DNA of 34,825 nucleotides from Herpomyces periplanetae. Taxonomy: Eukaryota; Ascomycota; Laboulbeniomycetes; Herpomycetales; Herpomycetaceae. Under the pieces are notes generated by a model. It was not told the origin of the DNA, ran no database searches, and saw only the letters and a program-made list of their open reading frames with translations. The position numbers and the translations under genes are program-made. The stretch is taken from NCBI GenBank assembly GCA_009733715.1, contig WMKJ01000126.1, positions 1 to 34,825 of the forward strand, read 5' to 3'. Below are positions 12,289 through 23,935 of this stretch, in pieces; position 1 is the stretch's first letter; the number at the start of each line of letters is the position of its first letter.

Positions 12289-14662
12289 AATTTTAAACAT
12301 ATTTAAACAATAGTATAACTTATGAATATTTGCCATGTTTCTTCGAGATGCTGTTGTAAAATTCCGTTTCCAGTGTGAAACACGACTCTTTCCGTTTTAG
12401 CCGCAGTGAAAATTTCTCAAAAATTCAAAGGAATTTCCCCTCATCTTTTGCTCCTACCATATTTTAATCTTCTACATACATTTGATTATTGGATTTGAAT
12501 TGTTGTTGAAGTAAAATATTATAAACACTGGATTTCAACGCTGTAAATATAATAGGGACGTGTCGTTCTATGTTCCTCAAAGCAGTAGCGGTTTCGTTAG
12601 TCAATTCTAAGCATACTTCCCCAATTAACTCGGCAATCTAATTGCAAAAGCCAAACTTAGTAGGCGTTCGTGCATTATGTTATATCAACGGAATAACGTA
12701 ACATACAATGTTCACATTGTTGAGAATGCTCGAATACTGTTCTAACTCTTCCAGTTCTTCAGGGAGTAGCACATATTTATTTTCATCAACATTAAAACAC
12801 CTCATTTTATATCAAACCAAGAGTTATGATACTATTATCGAATGTATTTGAATAACAAATTCAAATATTTGTGTAAAGTACATTAAAGCCATATCATAGT
12901 TACAGTAAAATATTGGTAATATAGCCAACATTCTTTTCCAAAAAATGACATCATTGAACAGCTGCGGTAATAACAGAAGTATACTTTGTATCTATTCAGC
13001 CACGATCAAAATGAACGAAATATAGCATCATTTGTGCAATAAACTATTTAATAAGTGTTATCCTTTTATTTAACTTTTAGGACAAAATACCTCATTCCAG
13101 CATCTTGATAGTTATAAGATAATGTGAAAAATTTAAATACGGAATATTTGGATGGGGAACGATAAGCGAAAAAATGGCACCCTAACACTCAGAGCAACTT
13201 AAAATTTCACAGTAGATTACACGTTACGTAAACCGGAATGAGAGAGATATGAGAAGATTGTATTAAAATAGATAATTGGATGTTTCAATATGATTATCTC
13301 TTTCGAAGAACTATAAACATACGGGTAGATTTGATAAAGCAACTTCCACTGCATTTTGGATGATATGAGAGAGGTCAGAGAAATTATAGTTACGGTAAAA
13401 CCTGATTGTCATTAATGTAACTAAAATTTGGATTCAGGAAAAAAAATTTCATTCTTAAACTCCTGGTAACATTAGTATTCCATTCTGCTACATATACTCA
13501 TAAATTATGCGTGAAATTGGATCAATATTTTAAAAACCTATAAAATATCCAGAGTATTAATTGGGAAAATTTAAGACAATTCCGTCTTTTGAAAACTCAT
13601 AAATAACCAAAATAACCAAATTTAACAAAATGAATGAGGTATGAATTTCGTCCACGTTAAAAATGTACGCGCTAGATGATTTTTCGAAAGCTTTAGGCTT
13701 TCTTAGCTATTATCATGTTTATGTGAGGCAAAGCAAAAGTATAACTGGGAAATGAATTTATGGAATTCTTCAAGTTGTAAATGTGATCCTTTGTCTAAAC
13801 TTATTTACTTCTACTACAATTGTCTAAATGTATAGGGTACTACTTTTCGTTTGATGTAACGTTATTGAACTATACACACAACTTTAAAACAGAATGTTAA
13901 GACATCTCGCAACTATGGGAATTTGCTGCGCCTTCTATAATGCAGAAATTGTGCATAAAGAGGAATGTGGGTTATTTGGCATTCAATTTCAAAAGTCTCA
14001 AATTTATAGTCTATACTTTTCGTAATATTATTGTATCAAACACGAATAGTTATGGGGATAACGATCCAATTCAATAACGTTGTCTGCATTTACTCAACGT
14101 AAAAAGGTGTACGGGATATGAGAACAATCGTTAAAATTTTGGTAGACCTAAAATTTTTCTACAATAAATATGTGGATAACTAATATTTAAAATGAAAACG
14201 CAAAATTTTTGCCCTTGCTACAGTATCCATATCCTAAAAATCTCACATTACGTTAGTTTTACACATCAAAAGATGAAAAAATGGCGTGGTAAAATCGCTG
14301 TTCAAATTTTCCGAACTTCGAAGTAGATATAATAATTCAGAAATGTATACACAAATATTAAAACAGAGTTATGCATTCCATTCTTAATTTTAGTTTAAAT
14401 TCCTTTTCTAAAAACTAGAAATATGTAAATCATACTCGGCAAATGATCAGACCAGTTGAATGACTCAGCTGTGGAATGAGCATGAAATACAATAATAATC
14501 GATAAAATGTGCAATTTAAGAGTTAATTGCATGGTAGTCTTAAGGTTGAACATTTGCTAAAATGTATCAAATGTAGCGTTGAGCATGGAATGACTCGCTT
14601 TACGTACCAAAAATATGTGAAAATACCATGGAAAAATAACATTTTACGAATGCTAAGAAAAT
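12289..14662. other. AT-rich intergenic region, nothing seen
   Basis: About 2.4 kb with no opening longer than about 60 codons, no RNA gene pattern and no repeats that I could see. Confidence 0.6.
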
Positions 14663-14692
14663 TATAAATAGAGTGTTCATCCTCCACTTCCA
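14663..14692 (+). promoter_or_regulatory. TATA box and pyrimidine-rich start region of the precursor gene
   Basis: TATAAATA at 14663-14670 is followed by a C/T-rich run at about 14678-14692, the usual fungal core promoter arrangement. It lies about 140 nt before the ATG at 14811. A second TATA-like stretch lies near 14747-14768. Position and composition fit a strongly expressed or inducible promoter; this is inference. Confidence 0.45.
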
Positions 14693-14810
14693 CGACTACA
14701 ATTTAAATATCAAGTTGGGCCAACACTAAGTTAACAATACACCCATTATAAATAAAATTTATATATACTAGTTTTTCAGCCCATTTAACAATTTTCATTA
14801 TTTGCCAAAC

Positions 14811-15440
14811 ATGTATTTCACTTGCGGGCCAGTTTTTATTGTTAGTGTCATCGTCGCAGGGTTAACCACCGCTTCCTTTGGTGCTCTCCCCACATTGAGT
14901 GAGAGACAAATGTCTTCAATACAACTTTTCTCCCCTTCGTTAGACCAGGATGTTAGAACTCTTAACATATTCTGTGATTTGTATGGGGATGATGCATGCG
15001 CTGATATTAAAGAAAAAGCGCAAAGCTTCATTGAATCAGTGCATCATGCATTTTATGTAAATAAGTTTGTAGATCCAGAGATTAGTCGTTCCCTTTGCCT
15101 TGAGGGTCAGAAGGATTTTTGTGAGTTTGATGAGATATTAAATAATTATCTTTTGAATGATAACTCGCAAAATGAGTATGAATTGCTGGAAGAAAATTCA
15201 AATAGAGATGATAATTCTGACGATGATGAATATGATGAGTCTTTGAAAAAGAGGAGTTTAATTTTCTCGCCTGGTGGTGTGGATGATCACATTTATAGTC
15301 GGTTTTCTAAGCGGAGTCGGGCATCATCGTATCGTCGAGCAATGGAAAATATTCGCATGCTCATGGCGAGAAAGTATATTTATTCGCAATCATTCAATTA
15401 TAGAAGGTTTTGTCATTTAGTTGGTCAAATGTGTGGCTGA
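14811..15440 (+). CDS. Secreted Kex2-processed precursor, putative alpha-factor-type mating pheromone
   Basis: Single exon, 209 residues. Residues 1-24 look like a signal peptide (hydrophobic core FIVSVIVAGL, cleavage likely after TASFGA). The prodomain holds two Cys loops of spacing C-x7-C, at 55-63 (CDLYGDDAC) and 96-104 (CLEGQKDFC). An acidic Asn/Asp/Glu-rich segment at about 116-145 ends in the dibasic site KKR at 146-148. Further KR (167-168) and RR (175-176, 198-199) sites follow. The protein ends exactly after FCHLVGQMCG (200-209). Known Pezizomycotina alpha-type pheromones are short peptides with the pattern WCxxxGQxCW released by Kex2 from a secreted precursor, and many precursors carry Cys pairs in the prodomain. 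Here C-x3-GQ-x-C is matched exactly, but the flanking Trp residues are Phe and Gly. Alternatives are a Kex2-processed cyclic peptide (RiPP-like) precursor or a small secreted effector. The upstream in-frame codon at 14802 is not an ATG, so 14811 is the start. Confidence 0.6.
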   Translation: MYFTCGPVFIVSVIVAGLTTASFGALPTLSERQMSSIQLFSPSLDQDVRTLNIFCDLYGDDACADIKEKAQSFIESVHHAFYVNKFVDPEISRSLCLEGQKDFCEFDEILNNYLLNDNSQNEYELLEENSNRDDNSDDDEYDESLKKRSLIFSPGGVDDHIYSRFSKRSRASSYRRAMENIRMLMARKYIYSQSFNYRRFCHLVGQMCG

Positions 15441-18400
15441 TGTGGCGTTTACTTACATATTTTGTCGAGAGATGATGGAACTCCGGTCACTTTACGTTTG
15501 TTGAGCATTATTTAGCAGTCTAAAGTATTAATAGTTTTGCAGTATTCGTTTTAATTTATATATGTGATTTTGTTACATTTATTTCATATGTAAGTGGTGT
15601 TAATCTTGTATGTTGATTAGGTGTGTTTTTGTTTAATTATTTTGTATTTAGTCTCTCTAGATTGAAAACATTCCACTTGGGTTTCGAGCTGATACTTGAG
15701 AGTTTCTGTGTGATCATCTGACATTGCATGCTATTGCTCCATATCCGATGGTATTAAAGTACTTTCAATATTTACTTCTACAATTGCTTTCCGATCACTG
15801 TCTCTAATTACGTTTGGGAATATCTTATACCAATAAATAGTTTTTAACGCTGTGAATTTTCATGGGATTAAATTCAGATCGGCATTGAACTATAACCGTG
15901 ATTTAGAGTTTTTGTAGTTGGATTTGTGCAGGGTAATACTTGTAAAACTTGAATTTGTTATTTCATAAGTTTATATGCAGGTCATTTCATATAACAATGC
16001 ATACCACAGATTTATGAATAATATTATTAATCTCGGAGTCGTGTAGCCTACTATGGAAGGATCACCTGTTGTTGGGATATGATAGTCCATTTGAATGTTG
16101 GACATAGAGTGAATATTTGTGTCTTGCAGTCACAGTTGCTAGTCTACAGGCAATTTTATTTAAGGAGCTCAGGTAGAAAATATAACTTCTGTGTCAATTT
16201 TCTAACAAAATGCATAAACGGCTTCGTACCATATGCTTGATGTTTTTATTCGCCACAAATTTATGCTACTAATTTAACATTCTATTACCCCTTGGTACAT
16301 CACAACATGTATTATTAATTATTCAATGAAACAGATATAATGCGATGCATAGTACGACCTGAATATTTCGTAATCAACATATTTCTATCCCTATTTTTCT
16401 TGCGATACGAACGGACTGAACTTGAAAGGTGCATTGTAATATGCTATATGTTTAATCACGCCCATATTACGCCACTATGCCTTAACAAATCTCAAGTCAG
16501 CTATACTGTAACCAGTTATGTGGTTTTAATGCCGTTAACTTGCTAAAAATTTAATAATATACAACATACATATCATTTGGCGGTTCATGATGTGCGTACT
16601 CCTACAACGCAGTTTGTCGTGGCAAAGTGTCAATGTCACAAGCATAGAGCGAGATCATTTATAGAAACACTTGTATTACAATGAATACCTCAATTTAAAA
16701 ATAACACTGAAGTTAATATTGGCAATCTGATGTCAGATTCTAAAAATTTAGTAAGAAAATATACAGCAATTGTAATAATTTATAAGAGTCATGCTGTACT
16801 TGATTTCGAACAACCTAAGTCTGCTCAATTATGTGATTTAAAATAACGAGAATATACTTGGCATTTGATGTTCTAGTGAGGGACCCATATCGGACTTAAA
16901 ATTATAGCAGCTTGCTCTTATTCTTCACATTTCATTTGGTAACGTTGAAATAAGAAAAAACGTCCGTTCTCATATTTGACATTCTTTAGAGTGAAAGATG
17001 GGTAATACGTCATATAAGAGCTCAATTCACTTAACATTTTTAACAAAATACTATTTAAAAAAATTATTTAACAGTAATTAATGAATGTATCTGGCCAATA
17101 AAGAGTTGTAGCATTGTCAATAAAGATACGCCTAAATATATACCCTTTAATTAGTGAATTCTCGAGAGGCACTAAAAATTTATAAAGGAAAAGCCTGATA
17201 TGTCATAGATTAAAACTAAAAATGGTAAGGCCTGCAGCAATTTTACATGATAGCAAATTTTTACCTGTTATAATTAGGTTGAGGCTGATTGAATGTTTTT
17301 TTGGTATGTCACCAACTTTGAAAATACATCCTATTTTCAAATTTCTCTTACTTTTGGATAAGAATAACTATTAATTTCGTAGCCATTCCTCATGCAATAA
17401 TACCTCGTTTCAGTGAACAATGCAATTTGATTCTCCGTATAGAAGGTTTGACTTCCTTTTAATACTGTCACCATCATATAATATATTTAGAGTTTGGCCA
17501 GACATCATTTATCCCCAAACCAGTCGGTTCATTGAAGGAAGCAATTTATGTCTCAATGCAACCAAAGCTTAAAGCACTAAATGGAATTTTATAGCTCCGA
17601 CAAAAATTGAATTAATCAAATCCTTCAAATAATTAGTAAAGAAGTCAGTATTTCTACTTTAGTGGCAATTTCATGTAATGTAGACTGCGTTCACGCGTAA
17701 ATGTCACCTTCAAACCGATTACCTTGTACTAAATTGATCATATTAGGAGTGGCCAAATTCAATATGAAAATAATATTCTTACCTTTGATTTATTAGCTTA
17801 CCCAATGAAGTAGGCCTGCTTCAATATTATTTTAGAAAAAGGCTCTTCCAAAGCGTATTTTCAACAAAGATCTTCATATTGAGATTGAAGCACCTAAGCA
17901 AGGTAACGTGAAAAAAGGTATTGGAGAAAGTATGCTTGCATCTTGCACATTCGGGTTGGGTATTGTTTTCGGTTCTAACTAATCCTAATCTGCACTGGAG
18001 CTGCCATTCTCAAATATAATAAGAGATTTGCACCTAGTAATCTCCATCACACAAGCATTTTAATTGTTTTAAATGTACTCCTCTTGTGTCACATTTCAGA
18101 TTGGTTACATCTTTTAAGTATTTAGCAAATAGGTTTATGGACGTTCTTGAGATTATAAATCTGGTATATCAGGTTTAATAAGTTCAAGATTTTGTTTAGT
18201 GTAATTTAGCAGCGTAAGGAATCATAACACACGACATGGTTTTCGATAGGCCTATTACTTGGAGTCAAGTTCTTGTTTAAAAAGCTACTTCGAATAAGGA
18301 CTCATTATTGATAATTCTCAGAGCTATGGTTAAGTCTAAGCTAATCCTAGTTTGACCTTGCATTCGTGATATTTCACTATTTTTGTCAAGATATCAAGTT

Positions 18401-21400
18401 GCGGCAAAAATTTTGGTTGGGCACACAGGAATTCGCTTAAAAACTAAATGATCCATCCCGGGTCAACAGACGTTGAAATCAGGATTTGTGGACAAGTGTT
18501 ACTTGCAGTAGGTTTTAGGCATATACTAGATGAAGTTACTGCTAAAGTACGTACACGGGTCGCTTTCGTAAAGTAAGGTCATACAAGTAAATGCCAAAGG
18601 CTGGCGTGGCCGAACGTTACCAATTGATTTTTAGATGTTTCGGTTCTGTTTTGCAGTGCGAAATTTGGTTGTATTTCAGGACTCGTCGCATCCAGAAATT
18701 TCAGGCGTAAATTCCGCTCAGTACGTAATTCAAACTTTGCTATGTAACTACCCAGAGTGATTTATTCAAACATTACAAAGAGATTACAATCATGTTGCAA
18801 ATATATATCGTAGAAAATATCTACATTAATAAATAACTATACCAACTTTCTTTGGATTTCTAAAAATCTGCTTTGGCTCTATTTTGATTCCGCACAGTCT
18901 TATAATTTTGTACATGATATGGTTCATTTATTGTACCTAACTATTTAACAATTTGTGCTATTATCCTAAAGATCTTAGGAATGCGCTTTTCTTCTTTCAT
19001 GAAGCGTTATTCATTACAGTCTTGAAGGAATATGCCAAAAAACACTCAACATCAAAATAGCTGCTATGTATAATACCAAAATAACTAAAAATTCACGTTA
19101 TAACAAAGAACAGATAACGTAGAGTCAAATTAACCGGGTTGAATTTAACCATTTTATAAGTTAACAGTTGTAACGCTCAACCAATTTCGTAGGCTCTTTT
19201 TGATTAATAATCATCATAACTGAAACTTATCCTACAGTCTAGGTTACAAGGAGTTACCAATCATTTGCTAAAATACTTTAGAACTGCTATTCAGCAGTAC
19301 GCTTGCTTTCCTTGAATAGGCCAATTTATAACCCTGAAATACCCAAAAAACTTGCACTTTTTATCTTCGGATGAACACAAGTAGCCTTGTTGATTATCTT
19401 ATACATGAATTTCTTGGGAGGTAATTTTAGTCTGCAAATGTGTATTCTTATCGTTTTCCAAATAGCCTACGGGGAATCTGGGAATGTACATACTTAATGA
19501 CAGGTTGTCTGCTGCTGAGATAATTACGTTTCCAAAACTCGTGAGTTGTATAATAGTTTTTTATAAGGATTTTACGACTTTAATTGTAGCTTTACATCTA
19601 AGTTATTAAATTGGCCTATGGATGTTATTTCCATTGTTAGTGATCACGTTTAAATACTACAACATTAAATTTTTGTTGAAAATTAGTTAAGATAAGCCTT
19701 CTTATTGAAATTATGGTATTAAGAAAAGATTTTCAATTGGTGTAAGGTCTAGCAAAACACAGCTAAATTTTTTGAACGCAAAACTTGAGGTCTGAAACCC
19801 CCACGGTTAGTTAAATTTTATGTTGATAACACTGCAGTCTTATCTCTAGTATAAGTTATAAGGTTCTTTGATAAAGGATTAGGGTCATTTATACAGGTTT
19901 ATTGGGATACCAATGTTGATTATACTATCTACAATTACATTTAAATGTCAATAGGGTCGTAGCTCAGGTTATAGTTTCACATAGACATGATTCAAACTGA
20001 AAGAATAATAGGAGATGAGCCGTCTTTCATAAAATTACCATGCATTCATAATTTTGTATTGGAAAAAACTATATTTTGCATGTTTTATTGAACTAAATGC
20101 TTGATGTTCCATTAATTTCACTACCATATAGCAGCCAGTAAAAGCAGGTTTTTAAATCATAACTAAAGAGTTTGGCCAGAAAGTATTCCTGTTTGCGTAT
20201 TACATTAGGAAGTACCATGAGTTGGCTGTCATACCGGAATAGTTTTTTGATTTTATTTAAATGTTATCATTTCCTTAAACAAATCGAATATTAATCATGC
20301 TTAAACACACAAAGTTGTACACACATGTAGTCCACAGATATCTGGGGGCTGGCTCACAAGCTGTTTCTACTTAAATTGTAAGTTTATGAAAGCTAATATA
20401 ATACTAATAGGACGAATGCAAATCAGATAAAAATGGACTTATGAAGTTGATATAAAGTGTTATAACTATTACAAGTGGTTTCGCATTGGATATTCCAGGC
20501 CGAGACTGAGTCACAAATGGTATTACAATGGGAGTTCACAAACAGTAAATATTGTAGTGGATTAACTGTGAAAACAATATATCACTTATATTTCTTAAGA
20601 AATATTAGATAGAAGAGTAATTACAGTATATAGAGAATTAATAGATAAAGAGATGAATTGCTTACTTGTTGGAGACTACATTACAGGTTTACTGTAATAT
20701 AAGATTAATTTTGCGTAAAAGTTGCTGCAGGGAAGGCTATGCTTACGGTGGTCTCCAAGAATATTGAATGTAAACTAAATAGTATAAAAAGAGATATGCC
20801 ACAGGTATCCGACCTGGGTGGGCGATTCCCAGAGCATGTTTAATTGTACTTAGCAATTCATGACATGAAAGCATTTGCGTTGGTGACAGTCTTAGAGGTG
20901 ACTCGGTGCACTGCATATAAACGAGAACTGAGTAAGCGCAATTGATTGCGTATTAACCACAAAATCTGTAAATGGAGGCAAGCTGCATTCCTCATTGCGC
21001 GGTCTACTACAGTAAAATTGCCGTGTTCAACAGTTCGATGTTGTGGTGATGATTTATACAGTTTTATCATTCGTACATCTATATACAAAATTAGTCTTGA
21101 TATCTTATTGTTATAATGTATTAACTTGCGAGCAACCGTAGCCAAAACGAATTATTCTACCCTCCATAAATGACAAGCCCGCTATATAGCATCAACATAT
21201 CATTGATGGATGGTTTTTATGAGTATACGCAAAATTAGTAGATTTGATATCGCGTCACAGCATAATTCTCATCTTAAGATTAAACCGTTCGACCTGTTAT
21301 AATTGCAGACAAACGTTATGACCAGCTTGAGCTAGTAGAGTTTTTGAAAGGAGCTAATAAGTAATCAGAGGTTTAAATTTCGCATTATAACCAACGATAA

Positions 21401-22001
21401 AAAATGTTTATAATTACTTAAAAACTGTTCATACAGGAACTATCCTTATCATGTACCATTGATAAAACAATTAATTCCATTTGAATGTGCATGTGGTAAG
21501 TTGGGAACGTTTTATGAATGTTAAGTATAAAACATAGTTAAAGTTTGGTACCATGACTACTTAGTCACCAGAAACATATTAGTTTAAAGCTTAAAAATTA
21601 TAGTTTCGATATATTAATGCGTAGCCAAGTCCAATTTGATGTATATTTTTTAATGGTTTTAAAAGGAATATTTTGGCCCTGTTTCGCGAAGCAATAAATT
21701 AGCTTGAAATGCTTTTAGTAAAGACATTGTAATTTCTCTGTTGCTATCTACCTTTATAGTGATATTGCGGAGAAATATTGATTAGCTCAGCTATTACATG
21801 CGAAGAGAAATAATCGTTCAATTTCAACTTTTACACACTCTGGGATTGTTTTTAAACACTAATTCGGTGAATCGTTATTTAGCTGAGATCTAGGGGCTCG
21901 TATTTGTTACATGTCTACAAGCCCTATTTTTTTCTATATATATCGCTATTGATTATTATAAATTAATTATATTTATTGTGGAACTTTTTCAAAGTTGGAA
22001 A
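15441..22001. other. 6.5-kb gene-free region
   Basis: The AT-rich sequence has many small openings (for example 95 codons on the minus strand at 20858-21145 and a 48-codon opening at 17840-17983), none with recognisable similarity or a convincing splice partner. The first ~400 nt are probably the 3' UTR of the precursor gene, with AATAAA near 15832. I found no tRNA, repeat array or terminal repeats by eye. Confidence 0.55.
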
Positions 22002-22615
22002 ATGAACAGCTTTACCTGCAAGCCCTTTCGTCGTCGAAGCGTTACAAGTGATGTAATGGCACGAGAATACACAATAAATTTGAGGAAGATGGTTAGTTTG
22101 GGCGAATAAGACCATTTTTCGTTCACTATTTTTAAAGCAGCATCATCCACGACGTTCAAATATTGCTAAACCCTTAATGAACACTGATTAAAGTGTCAAA
22201 TTATGTCTTGCTTGCTGTTGTATAACTTGCAATAATTTTTTTCTATTCGCAGCTAAGCTTGAAGTTTCACGTTTAAAGGTATATGGCATCGGCTTTAAGC
22301 GACGTGCTCCCAGAGTGGTCTGCGGCATACGAAAATTCACTGAAAGAGCTATGGTAATCCAAAATAAAATATTAATGTTCTAAACTTCTCAAACTAAAAA
22401 TTACAAAGGGAACTAAAGATGTTAGATTTGACCCATTGTTAAATAAAGTAGTTTGGATGCGCGGTATTAAAAATCCTCCACGTCGTATCCGTGTTCGTAT
22501 ATCGCGAAAGCGAAACTTAAATCCAAAATCTTCCGAAAAATTGTATAGCTACGTCGAAATTCTGCAAACAGAATTACCGAAGGGATTACATACAGTTGTT
22601 TGTGATAATCAATAG
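22002..22615 (+). CDS. RPL31: 60S ribosomal protein eL31
   Basis: eL31 lies near the peptide exit tunnel of the cytosolic large subunit and helps bind nascent-chain factors. Exons are 22002-22091, 22279-22353 and 22409-22615, giving 123 residues. The spliced protein reads through family landmarks: SDVMAREYTINLRK, then YGIGFKRRAPRVV, MGTKDVRFDPLLNKVVW, RRIRVRISRKRN and the end KGLHTVVCDNQ. Intron 1 (187 nt) starts GTTAGT and ends AAAG. Intron 2 (55 nt) starts with the unusual GTAATC and ends ACAAAG. Both are phase 0. Length fits the family (113-125). The N-terminal MNSFTCKPFRRRS differs from yeast but is of normal size. It converges on eS6, with 482 nt between the stop codons. Confidence 0.93.
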
Positions 22616-23097
22616 TTGTCTGTACTTCTTGAAATTACGTTTAAATTTACACAATCTTGGACTTTTCCTCGATTGATTGTGTATCTTTTGTTGGAGAAAG
22701 TAACAATGTTGATTTTGTTACTCAAATAATATTTTGCTTAATATCAGGGAAACCAATCACTACCTCCTATCTCATTATTACACTAATCGAGCTTGATATT
22801 TATACAGATACATCGGTAGATCAATCCCTAAATATATTGTGGCACATTTAACCCCTTTTAGTATAATTGGATGCTATTCACTGCACGTTAAACTTGGGAG
22901 ATAACGTAACATTAAACGTGCCCTGGTGGTCTGAATTGTCTTCCCGTCCAACTGTAGTAGAATTTGTAAGTACGTATGTCAGAAACACATAAAACAAAAG
23001 TTGTTTCTATATATTCAATTAGGCGCAGTTCCAAAATCGAAATCAACATATAGACATAATTGAGTCCGAAATTTTCAAAAAAAACTTTTGTGATGCG
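22616..23097. other. Convergent spacer between eL31 and eS6
   Basis: This holds the 3' ends of two convergent ribosomal protein genes. It also contains a 64-codon plus-strand opening (22657-22851) and a consensus donor GTAAGT at 22966 followed by an acceptor near 23021. I could not assemble a convincing gene from these pieces. Confidence 0.45.
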
Positions 23098-23935
23098 TCA
23101 AAGTTGGGTATTCGCTGCTACCTTTCGGCTTTGTAACAACGCTTCATACCTAACCTACAAACGGGTCATATTAGCAAAATTGGTAATACATGCCACAAGT
23201 AGAACTTACAGCTTCTTCCTTCCGAGAAACGTACTTCAACTTCTTCATGGAATCTATTCTCCTCTTACGCTGAAGTTTTTGGGGGGTCAGGAGTCGTTGG
23301 ATTTTAGGTGCTTTAGTGAAAGCATGATTTTTATTACATGGTTTAACTTGACGGCGAATGACATATTGACGGACCTACCAAGGGTAATATTATGCAAAAG
23401 GATCAGTCTCATCTATTTACAATATATTCTACTAAAAATGAACTTCGTAAATCTGAACTTCACAATAGCTTGTACTCACATCATCCACTTTCGAAAGACA
23501 GAAAAACCGCCTAATTTTAGATGCACGTTTAGGACCGAGACGTTTGGGATGAATTATGTCAGTCAAATTGGGCAGTGGATTTTGACCTGGTTTTACTATG
23601 CTGAGAGCCAAAACTGCCAGGTCAGGGCCAACAATGCAGCCGCGTACACTTTTGCGTCGTCTCTGACCCGAACGGCGAGGAAAAAAGCATTTGTGGCAAT
23701 CAGATAGTAACAAGCGCACCCGCGTGGCATGAAGGATACCTTGAAGCATTGGAAAGCCTTGTTTATCATTGCCTCCAGTAATCTTGAATACATAGCCACG
23801 AAATTCTTCACCTAGTGAATCGCCACTTATTTCCTGACCCATCCTTTTTCCCATGAGATTAAACAAATTTTTCTCGTCCTCTATTACAAATGTTTTTTGC
23901 GTCCCGTTTGCGGGATGAGAAATGTTAAGCTTCAT
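23098..23935 (-). CDS. RPS6: 40S ribosomal protein eS6
   Basis: eS6 is a small-subunit protein whose C-terminal helix is normally phosphorylated downstream of TOR. Exons, in transcript order, are 23935-23480 (152 codons), 23374-23210 (55 codons) and 23154-23098, giving 225 residues. Landmarks are [69 protein letters not shown], then across the join [12 protein letters not shown] and [20 protein letters not shown]. Introns are 23479-23375 (GTGAGT..GGTAG) and 23209-23155 (GTAAGT..TGTAG, branch GCTAAT), both phase 0. The tail reads [21 protein letters not shown] and stops. Yeast eS6 has 236 residues and ends RRASSLKA, so the phosphoserine motif is absent here. Several normally invariant positions also differ (for example [12 protein letters not shown] for CYRPRRTGERKR). 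Confidence 0.92.

Noticed and set aside
9374-16135. Two HomolD-like boxes (TGTGACTG near 9375, CAGTCACA near 16128)
   Set aside because: Neither lies near a ribosomal protein gene; about one such octamer is expected by chance in this length.
18600-18660. GCGTGGCCGAAC, like a Leu/Ser tRNA D-arm
   Set aside because: No T-arm or acceptor stem at the right distance.
20858-21145. 95-codon minus-strand ORF
   Set aside because: A few ORFs this long are expected by chance; composition and sequence suggest no known protein.
22657-23135. Possible spliced plus-strand gene between eL31 and eS6 (donor GTAAGT at 22966, acceptor near 23021)
   Set aside because: The pieces are of chance length, a stop precedes the upstream exon in its frame, and no family resemblance was seen.
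23060-23707. 215-codon plus-strand ORF
   Set aside because: It is the antisense shadow of eS6, whose exons and introns on the minus strand explain the region fully.
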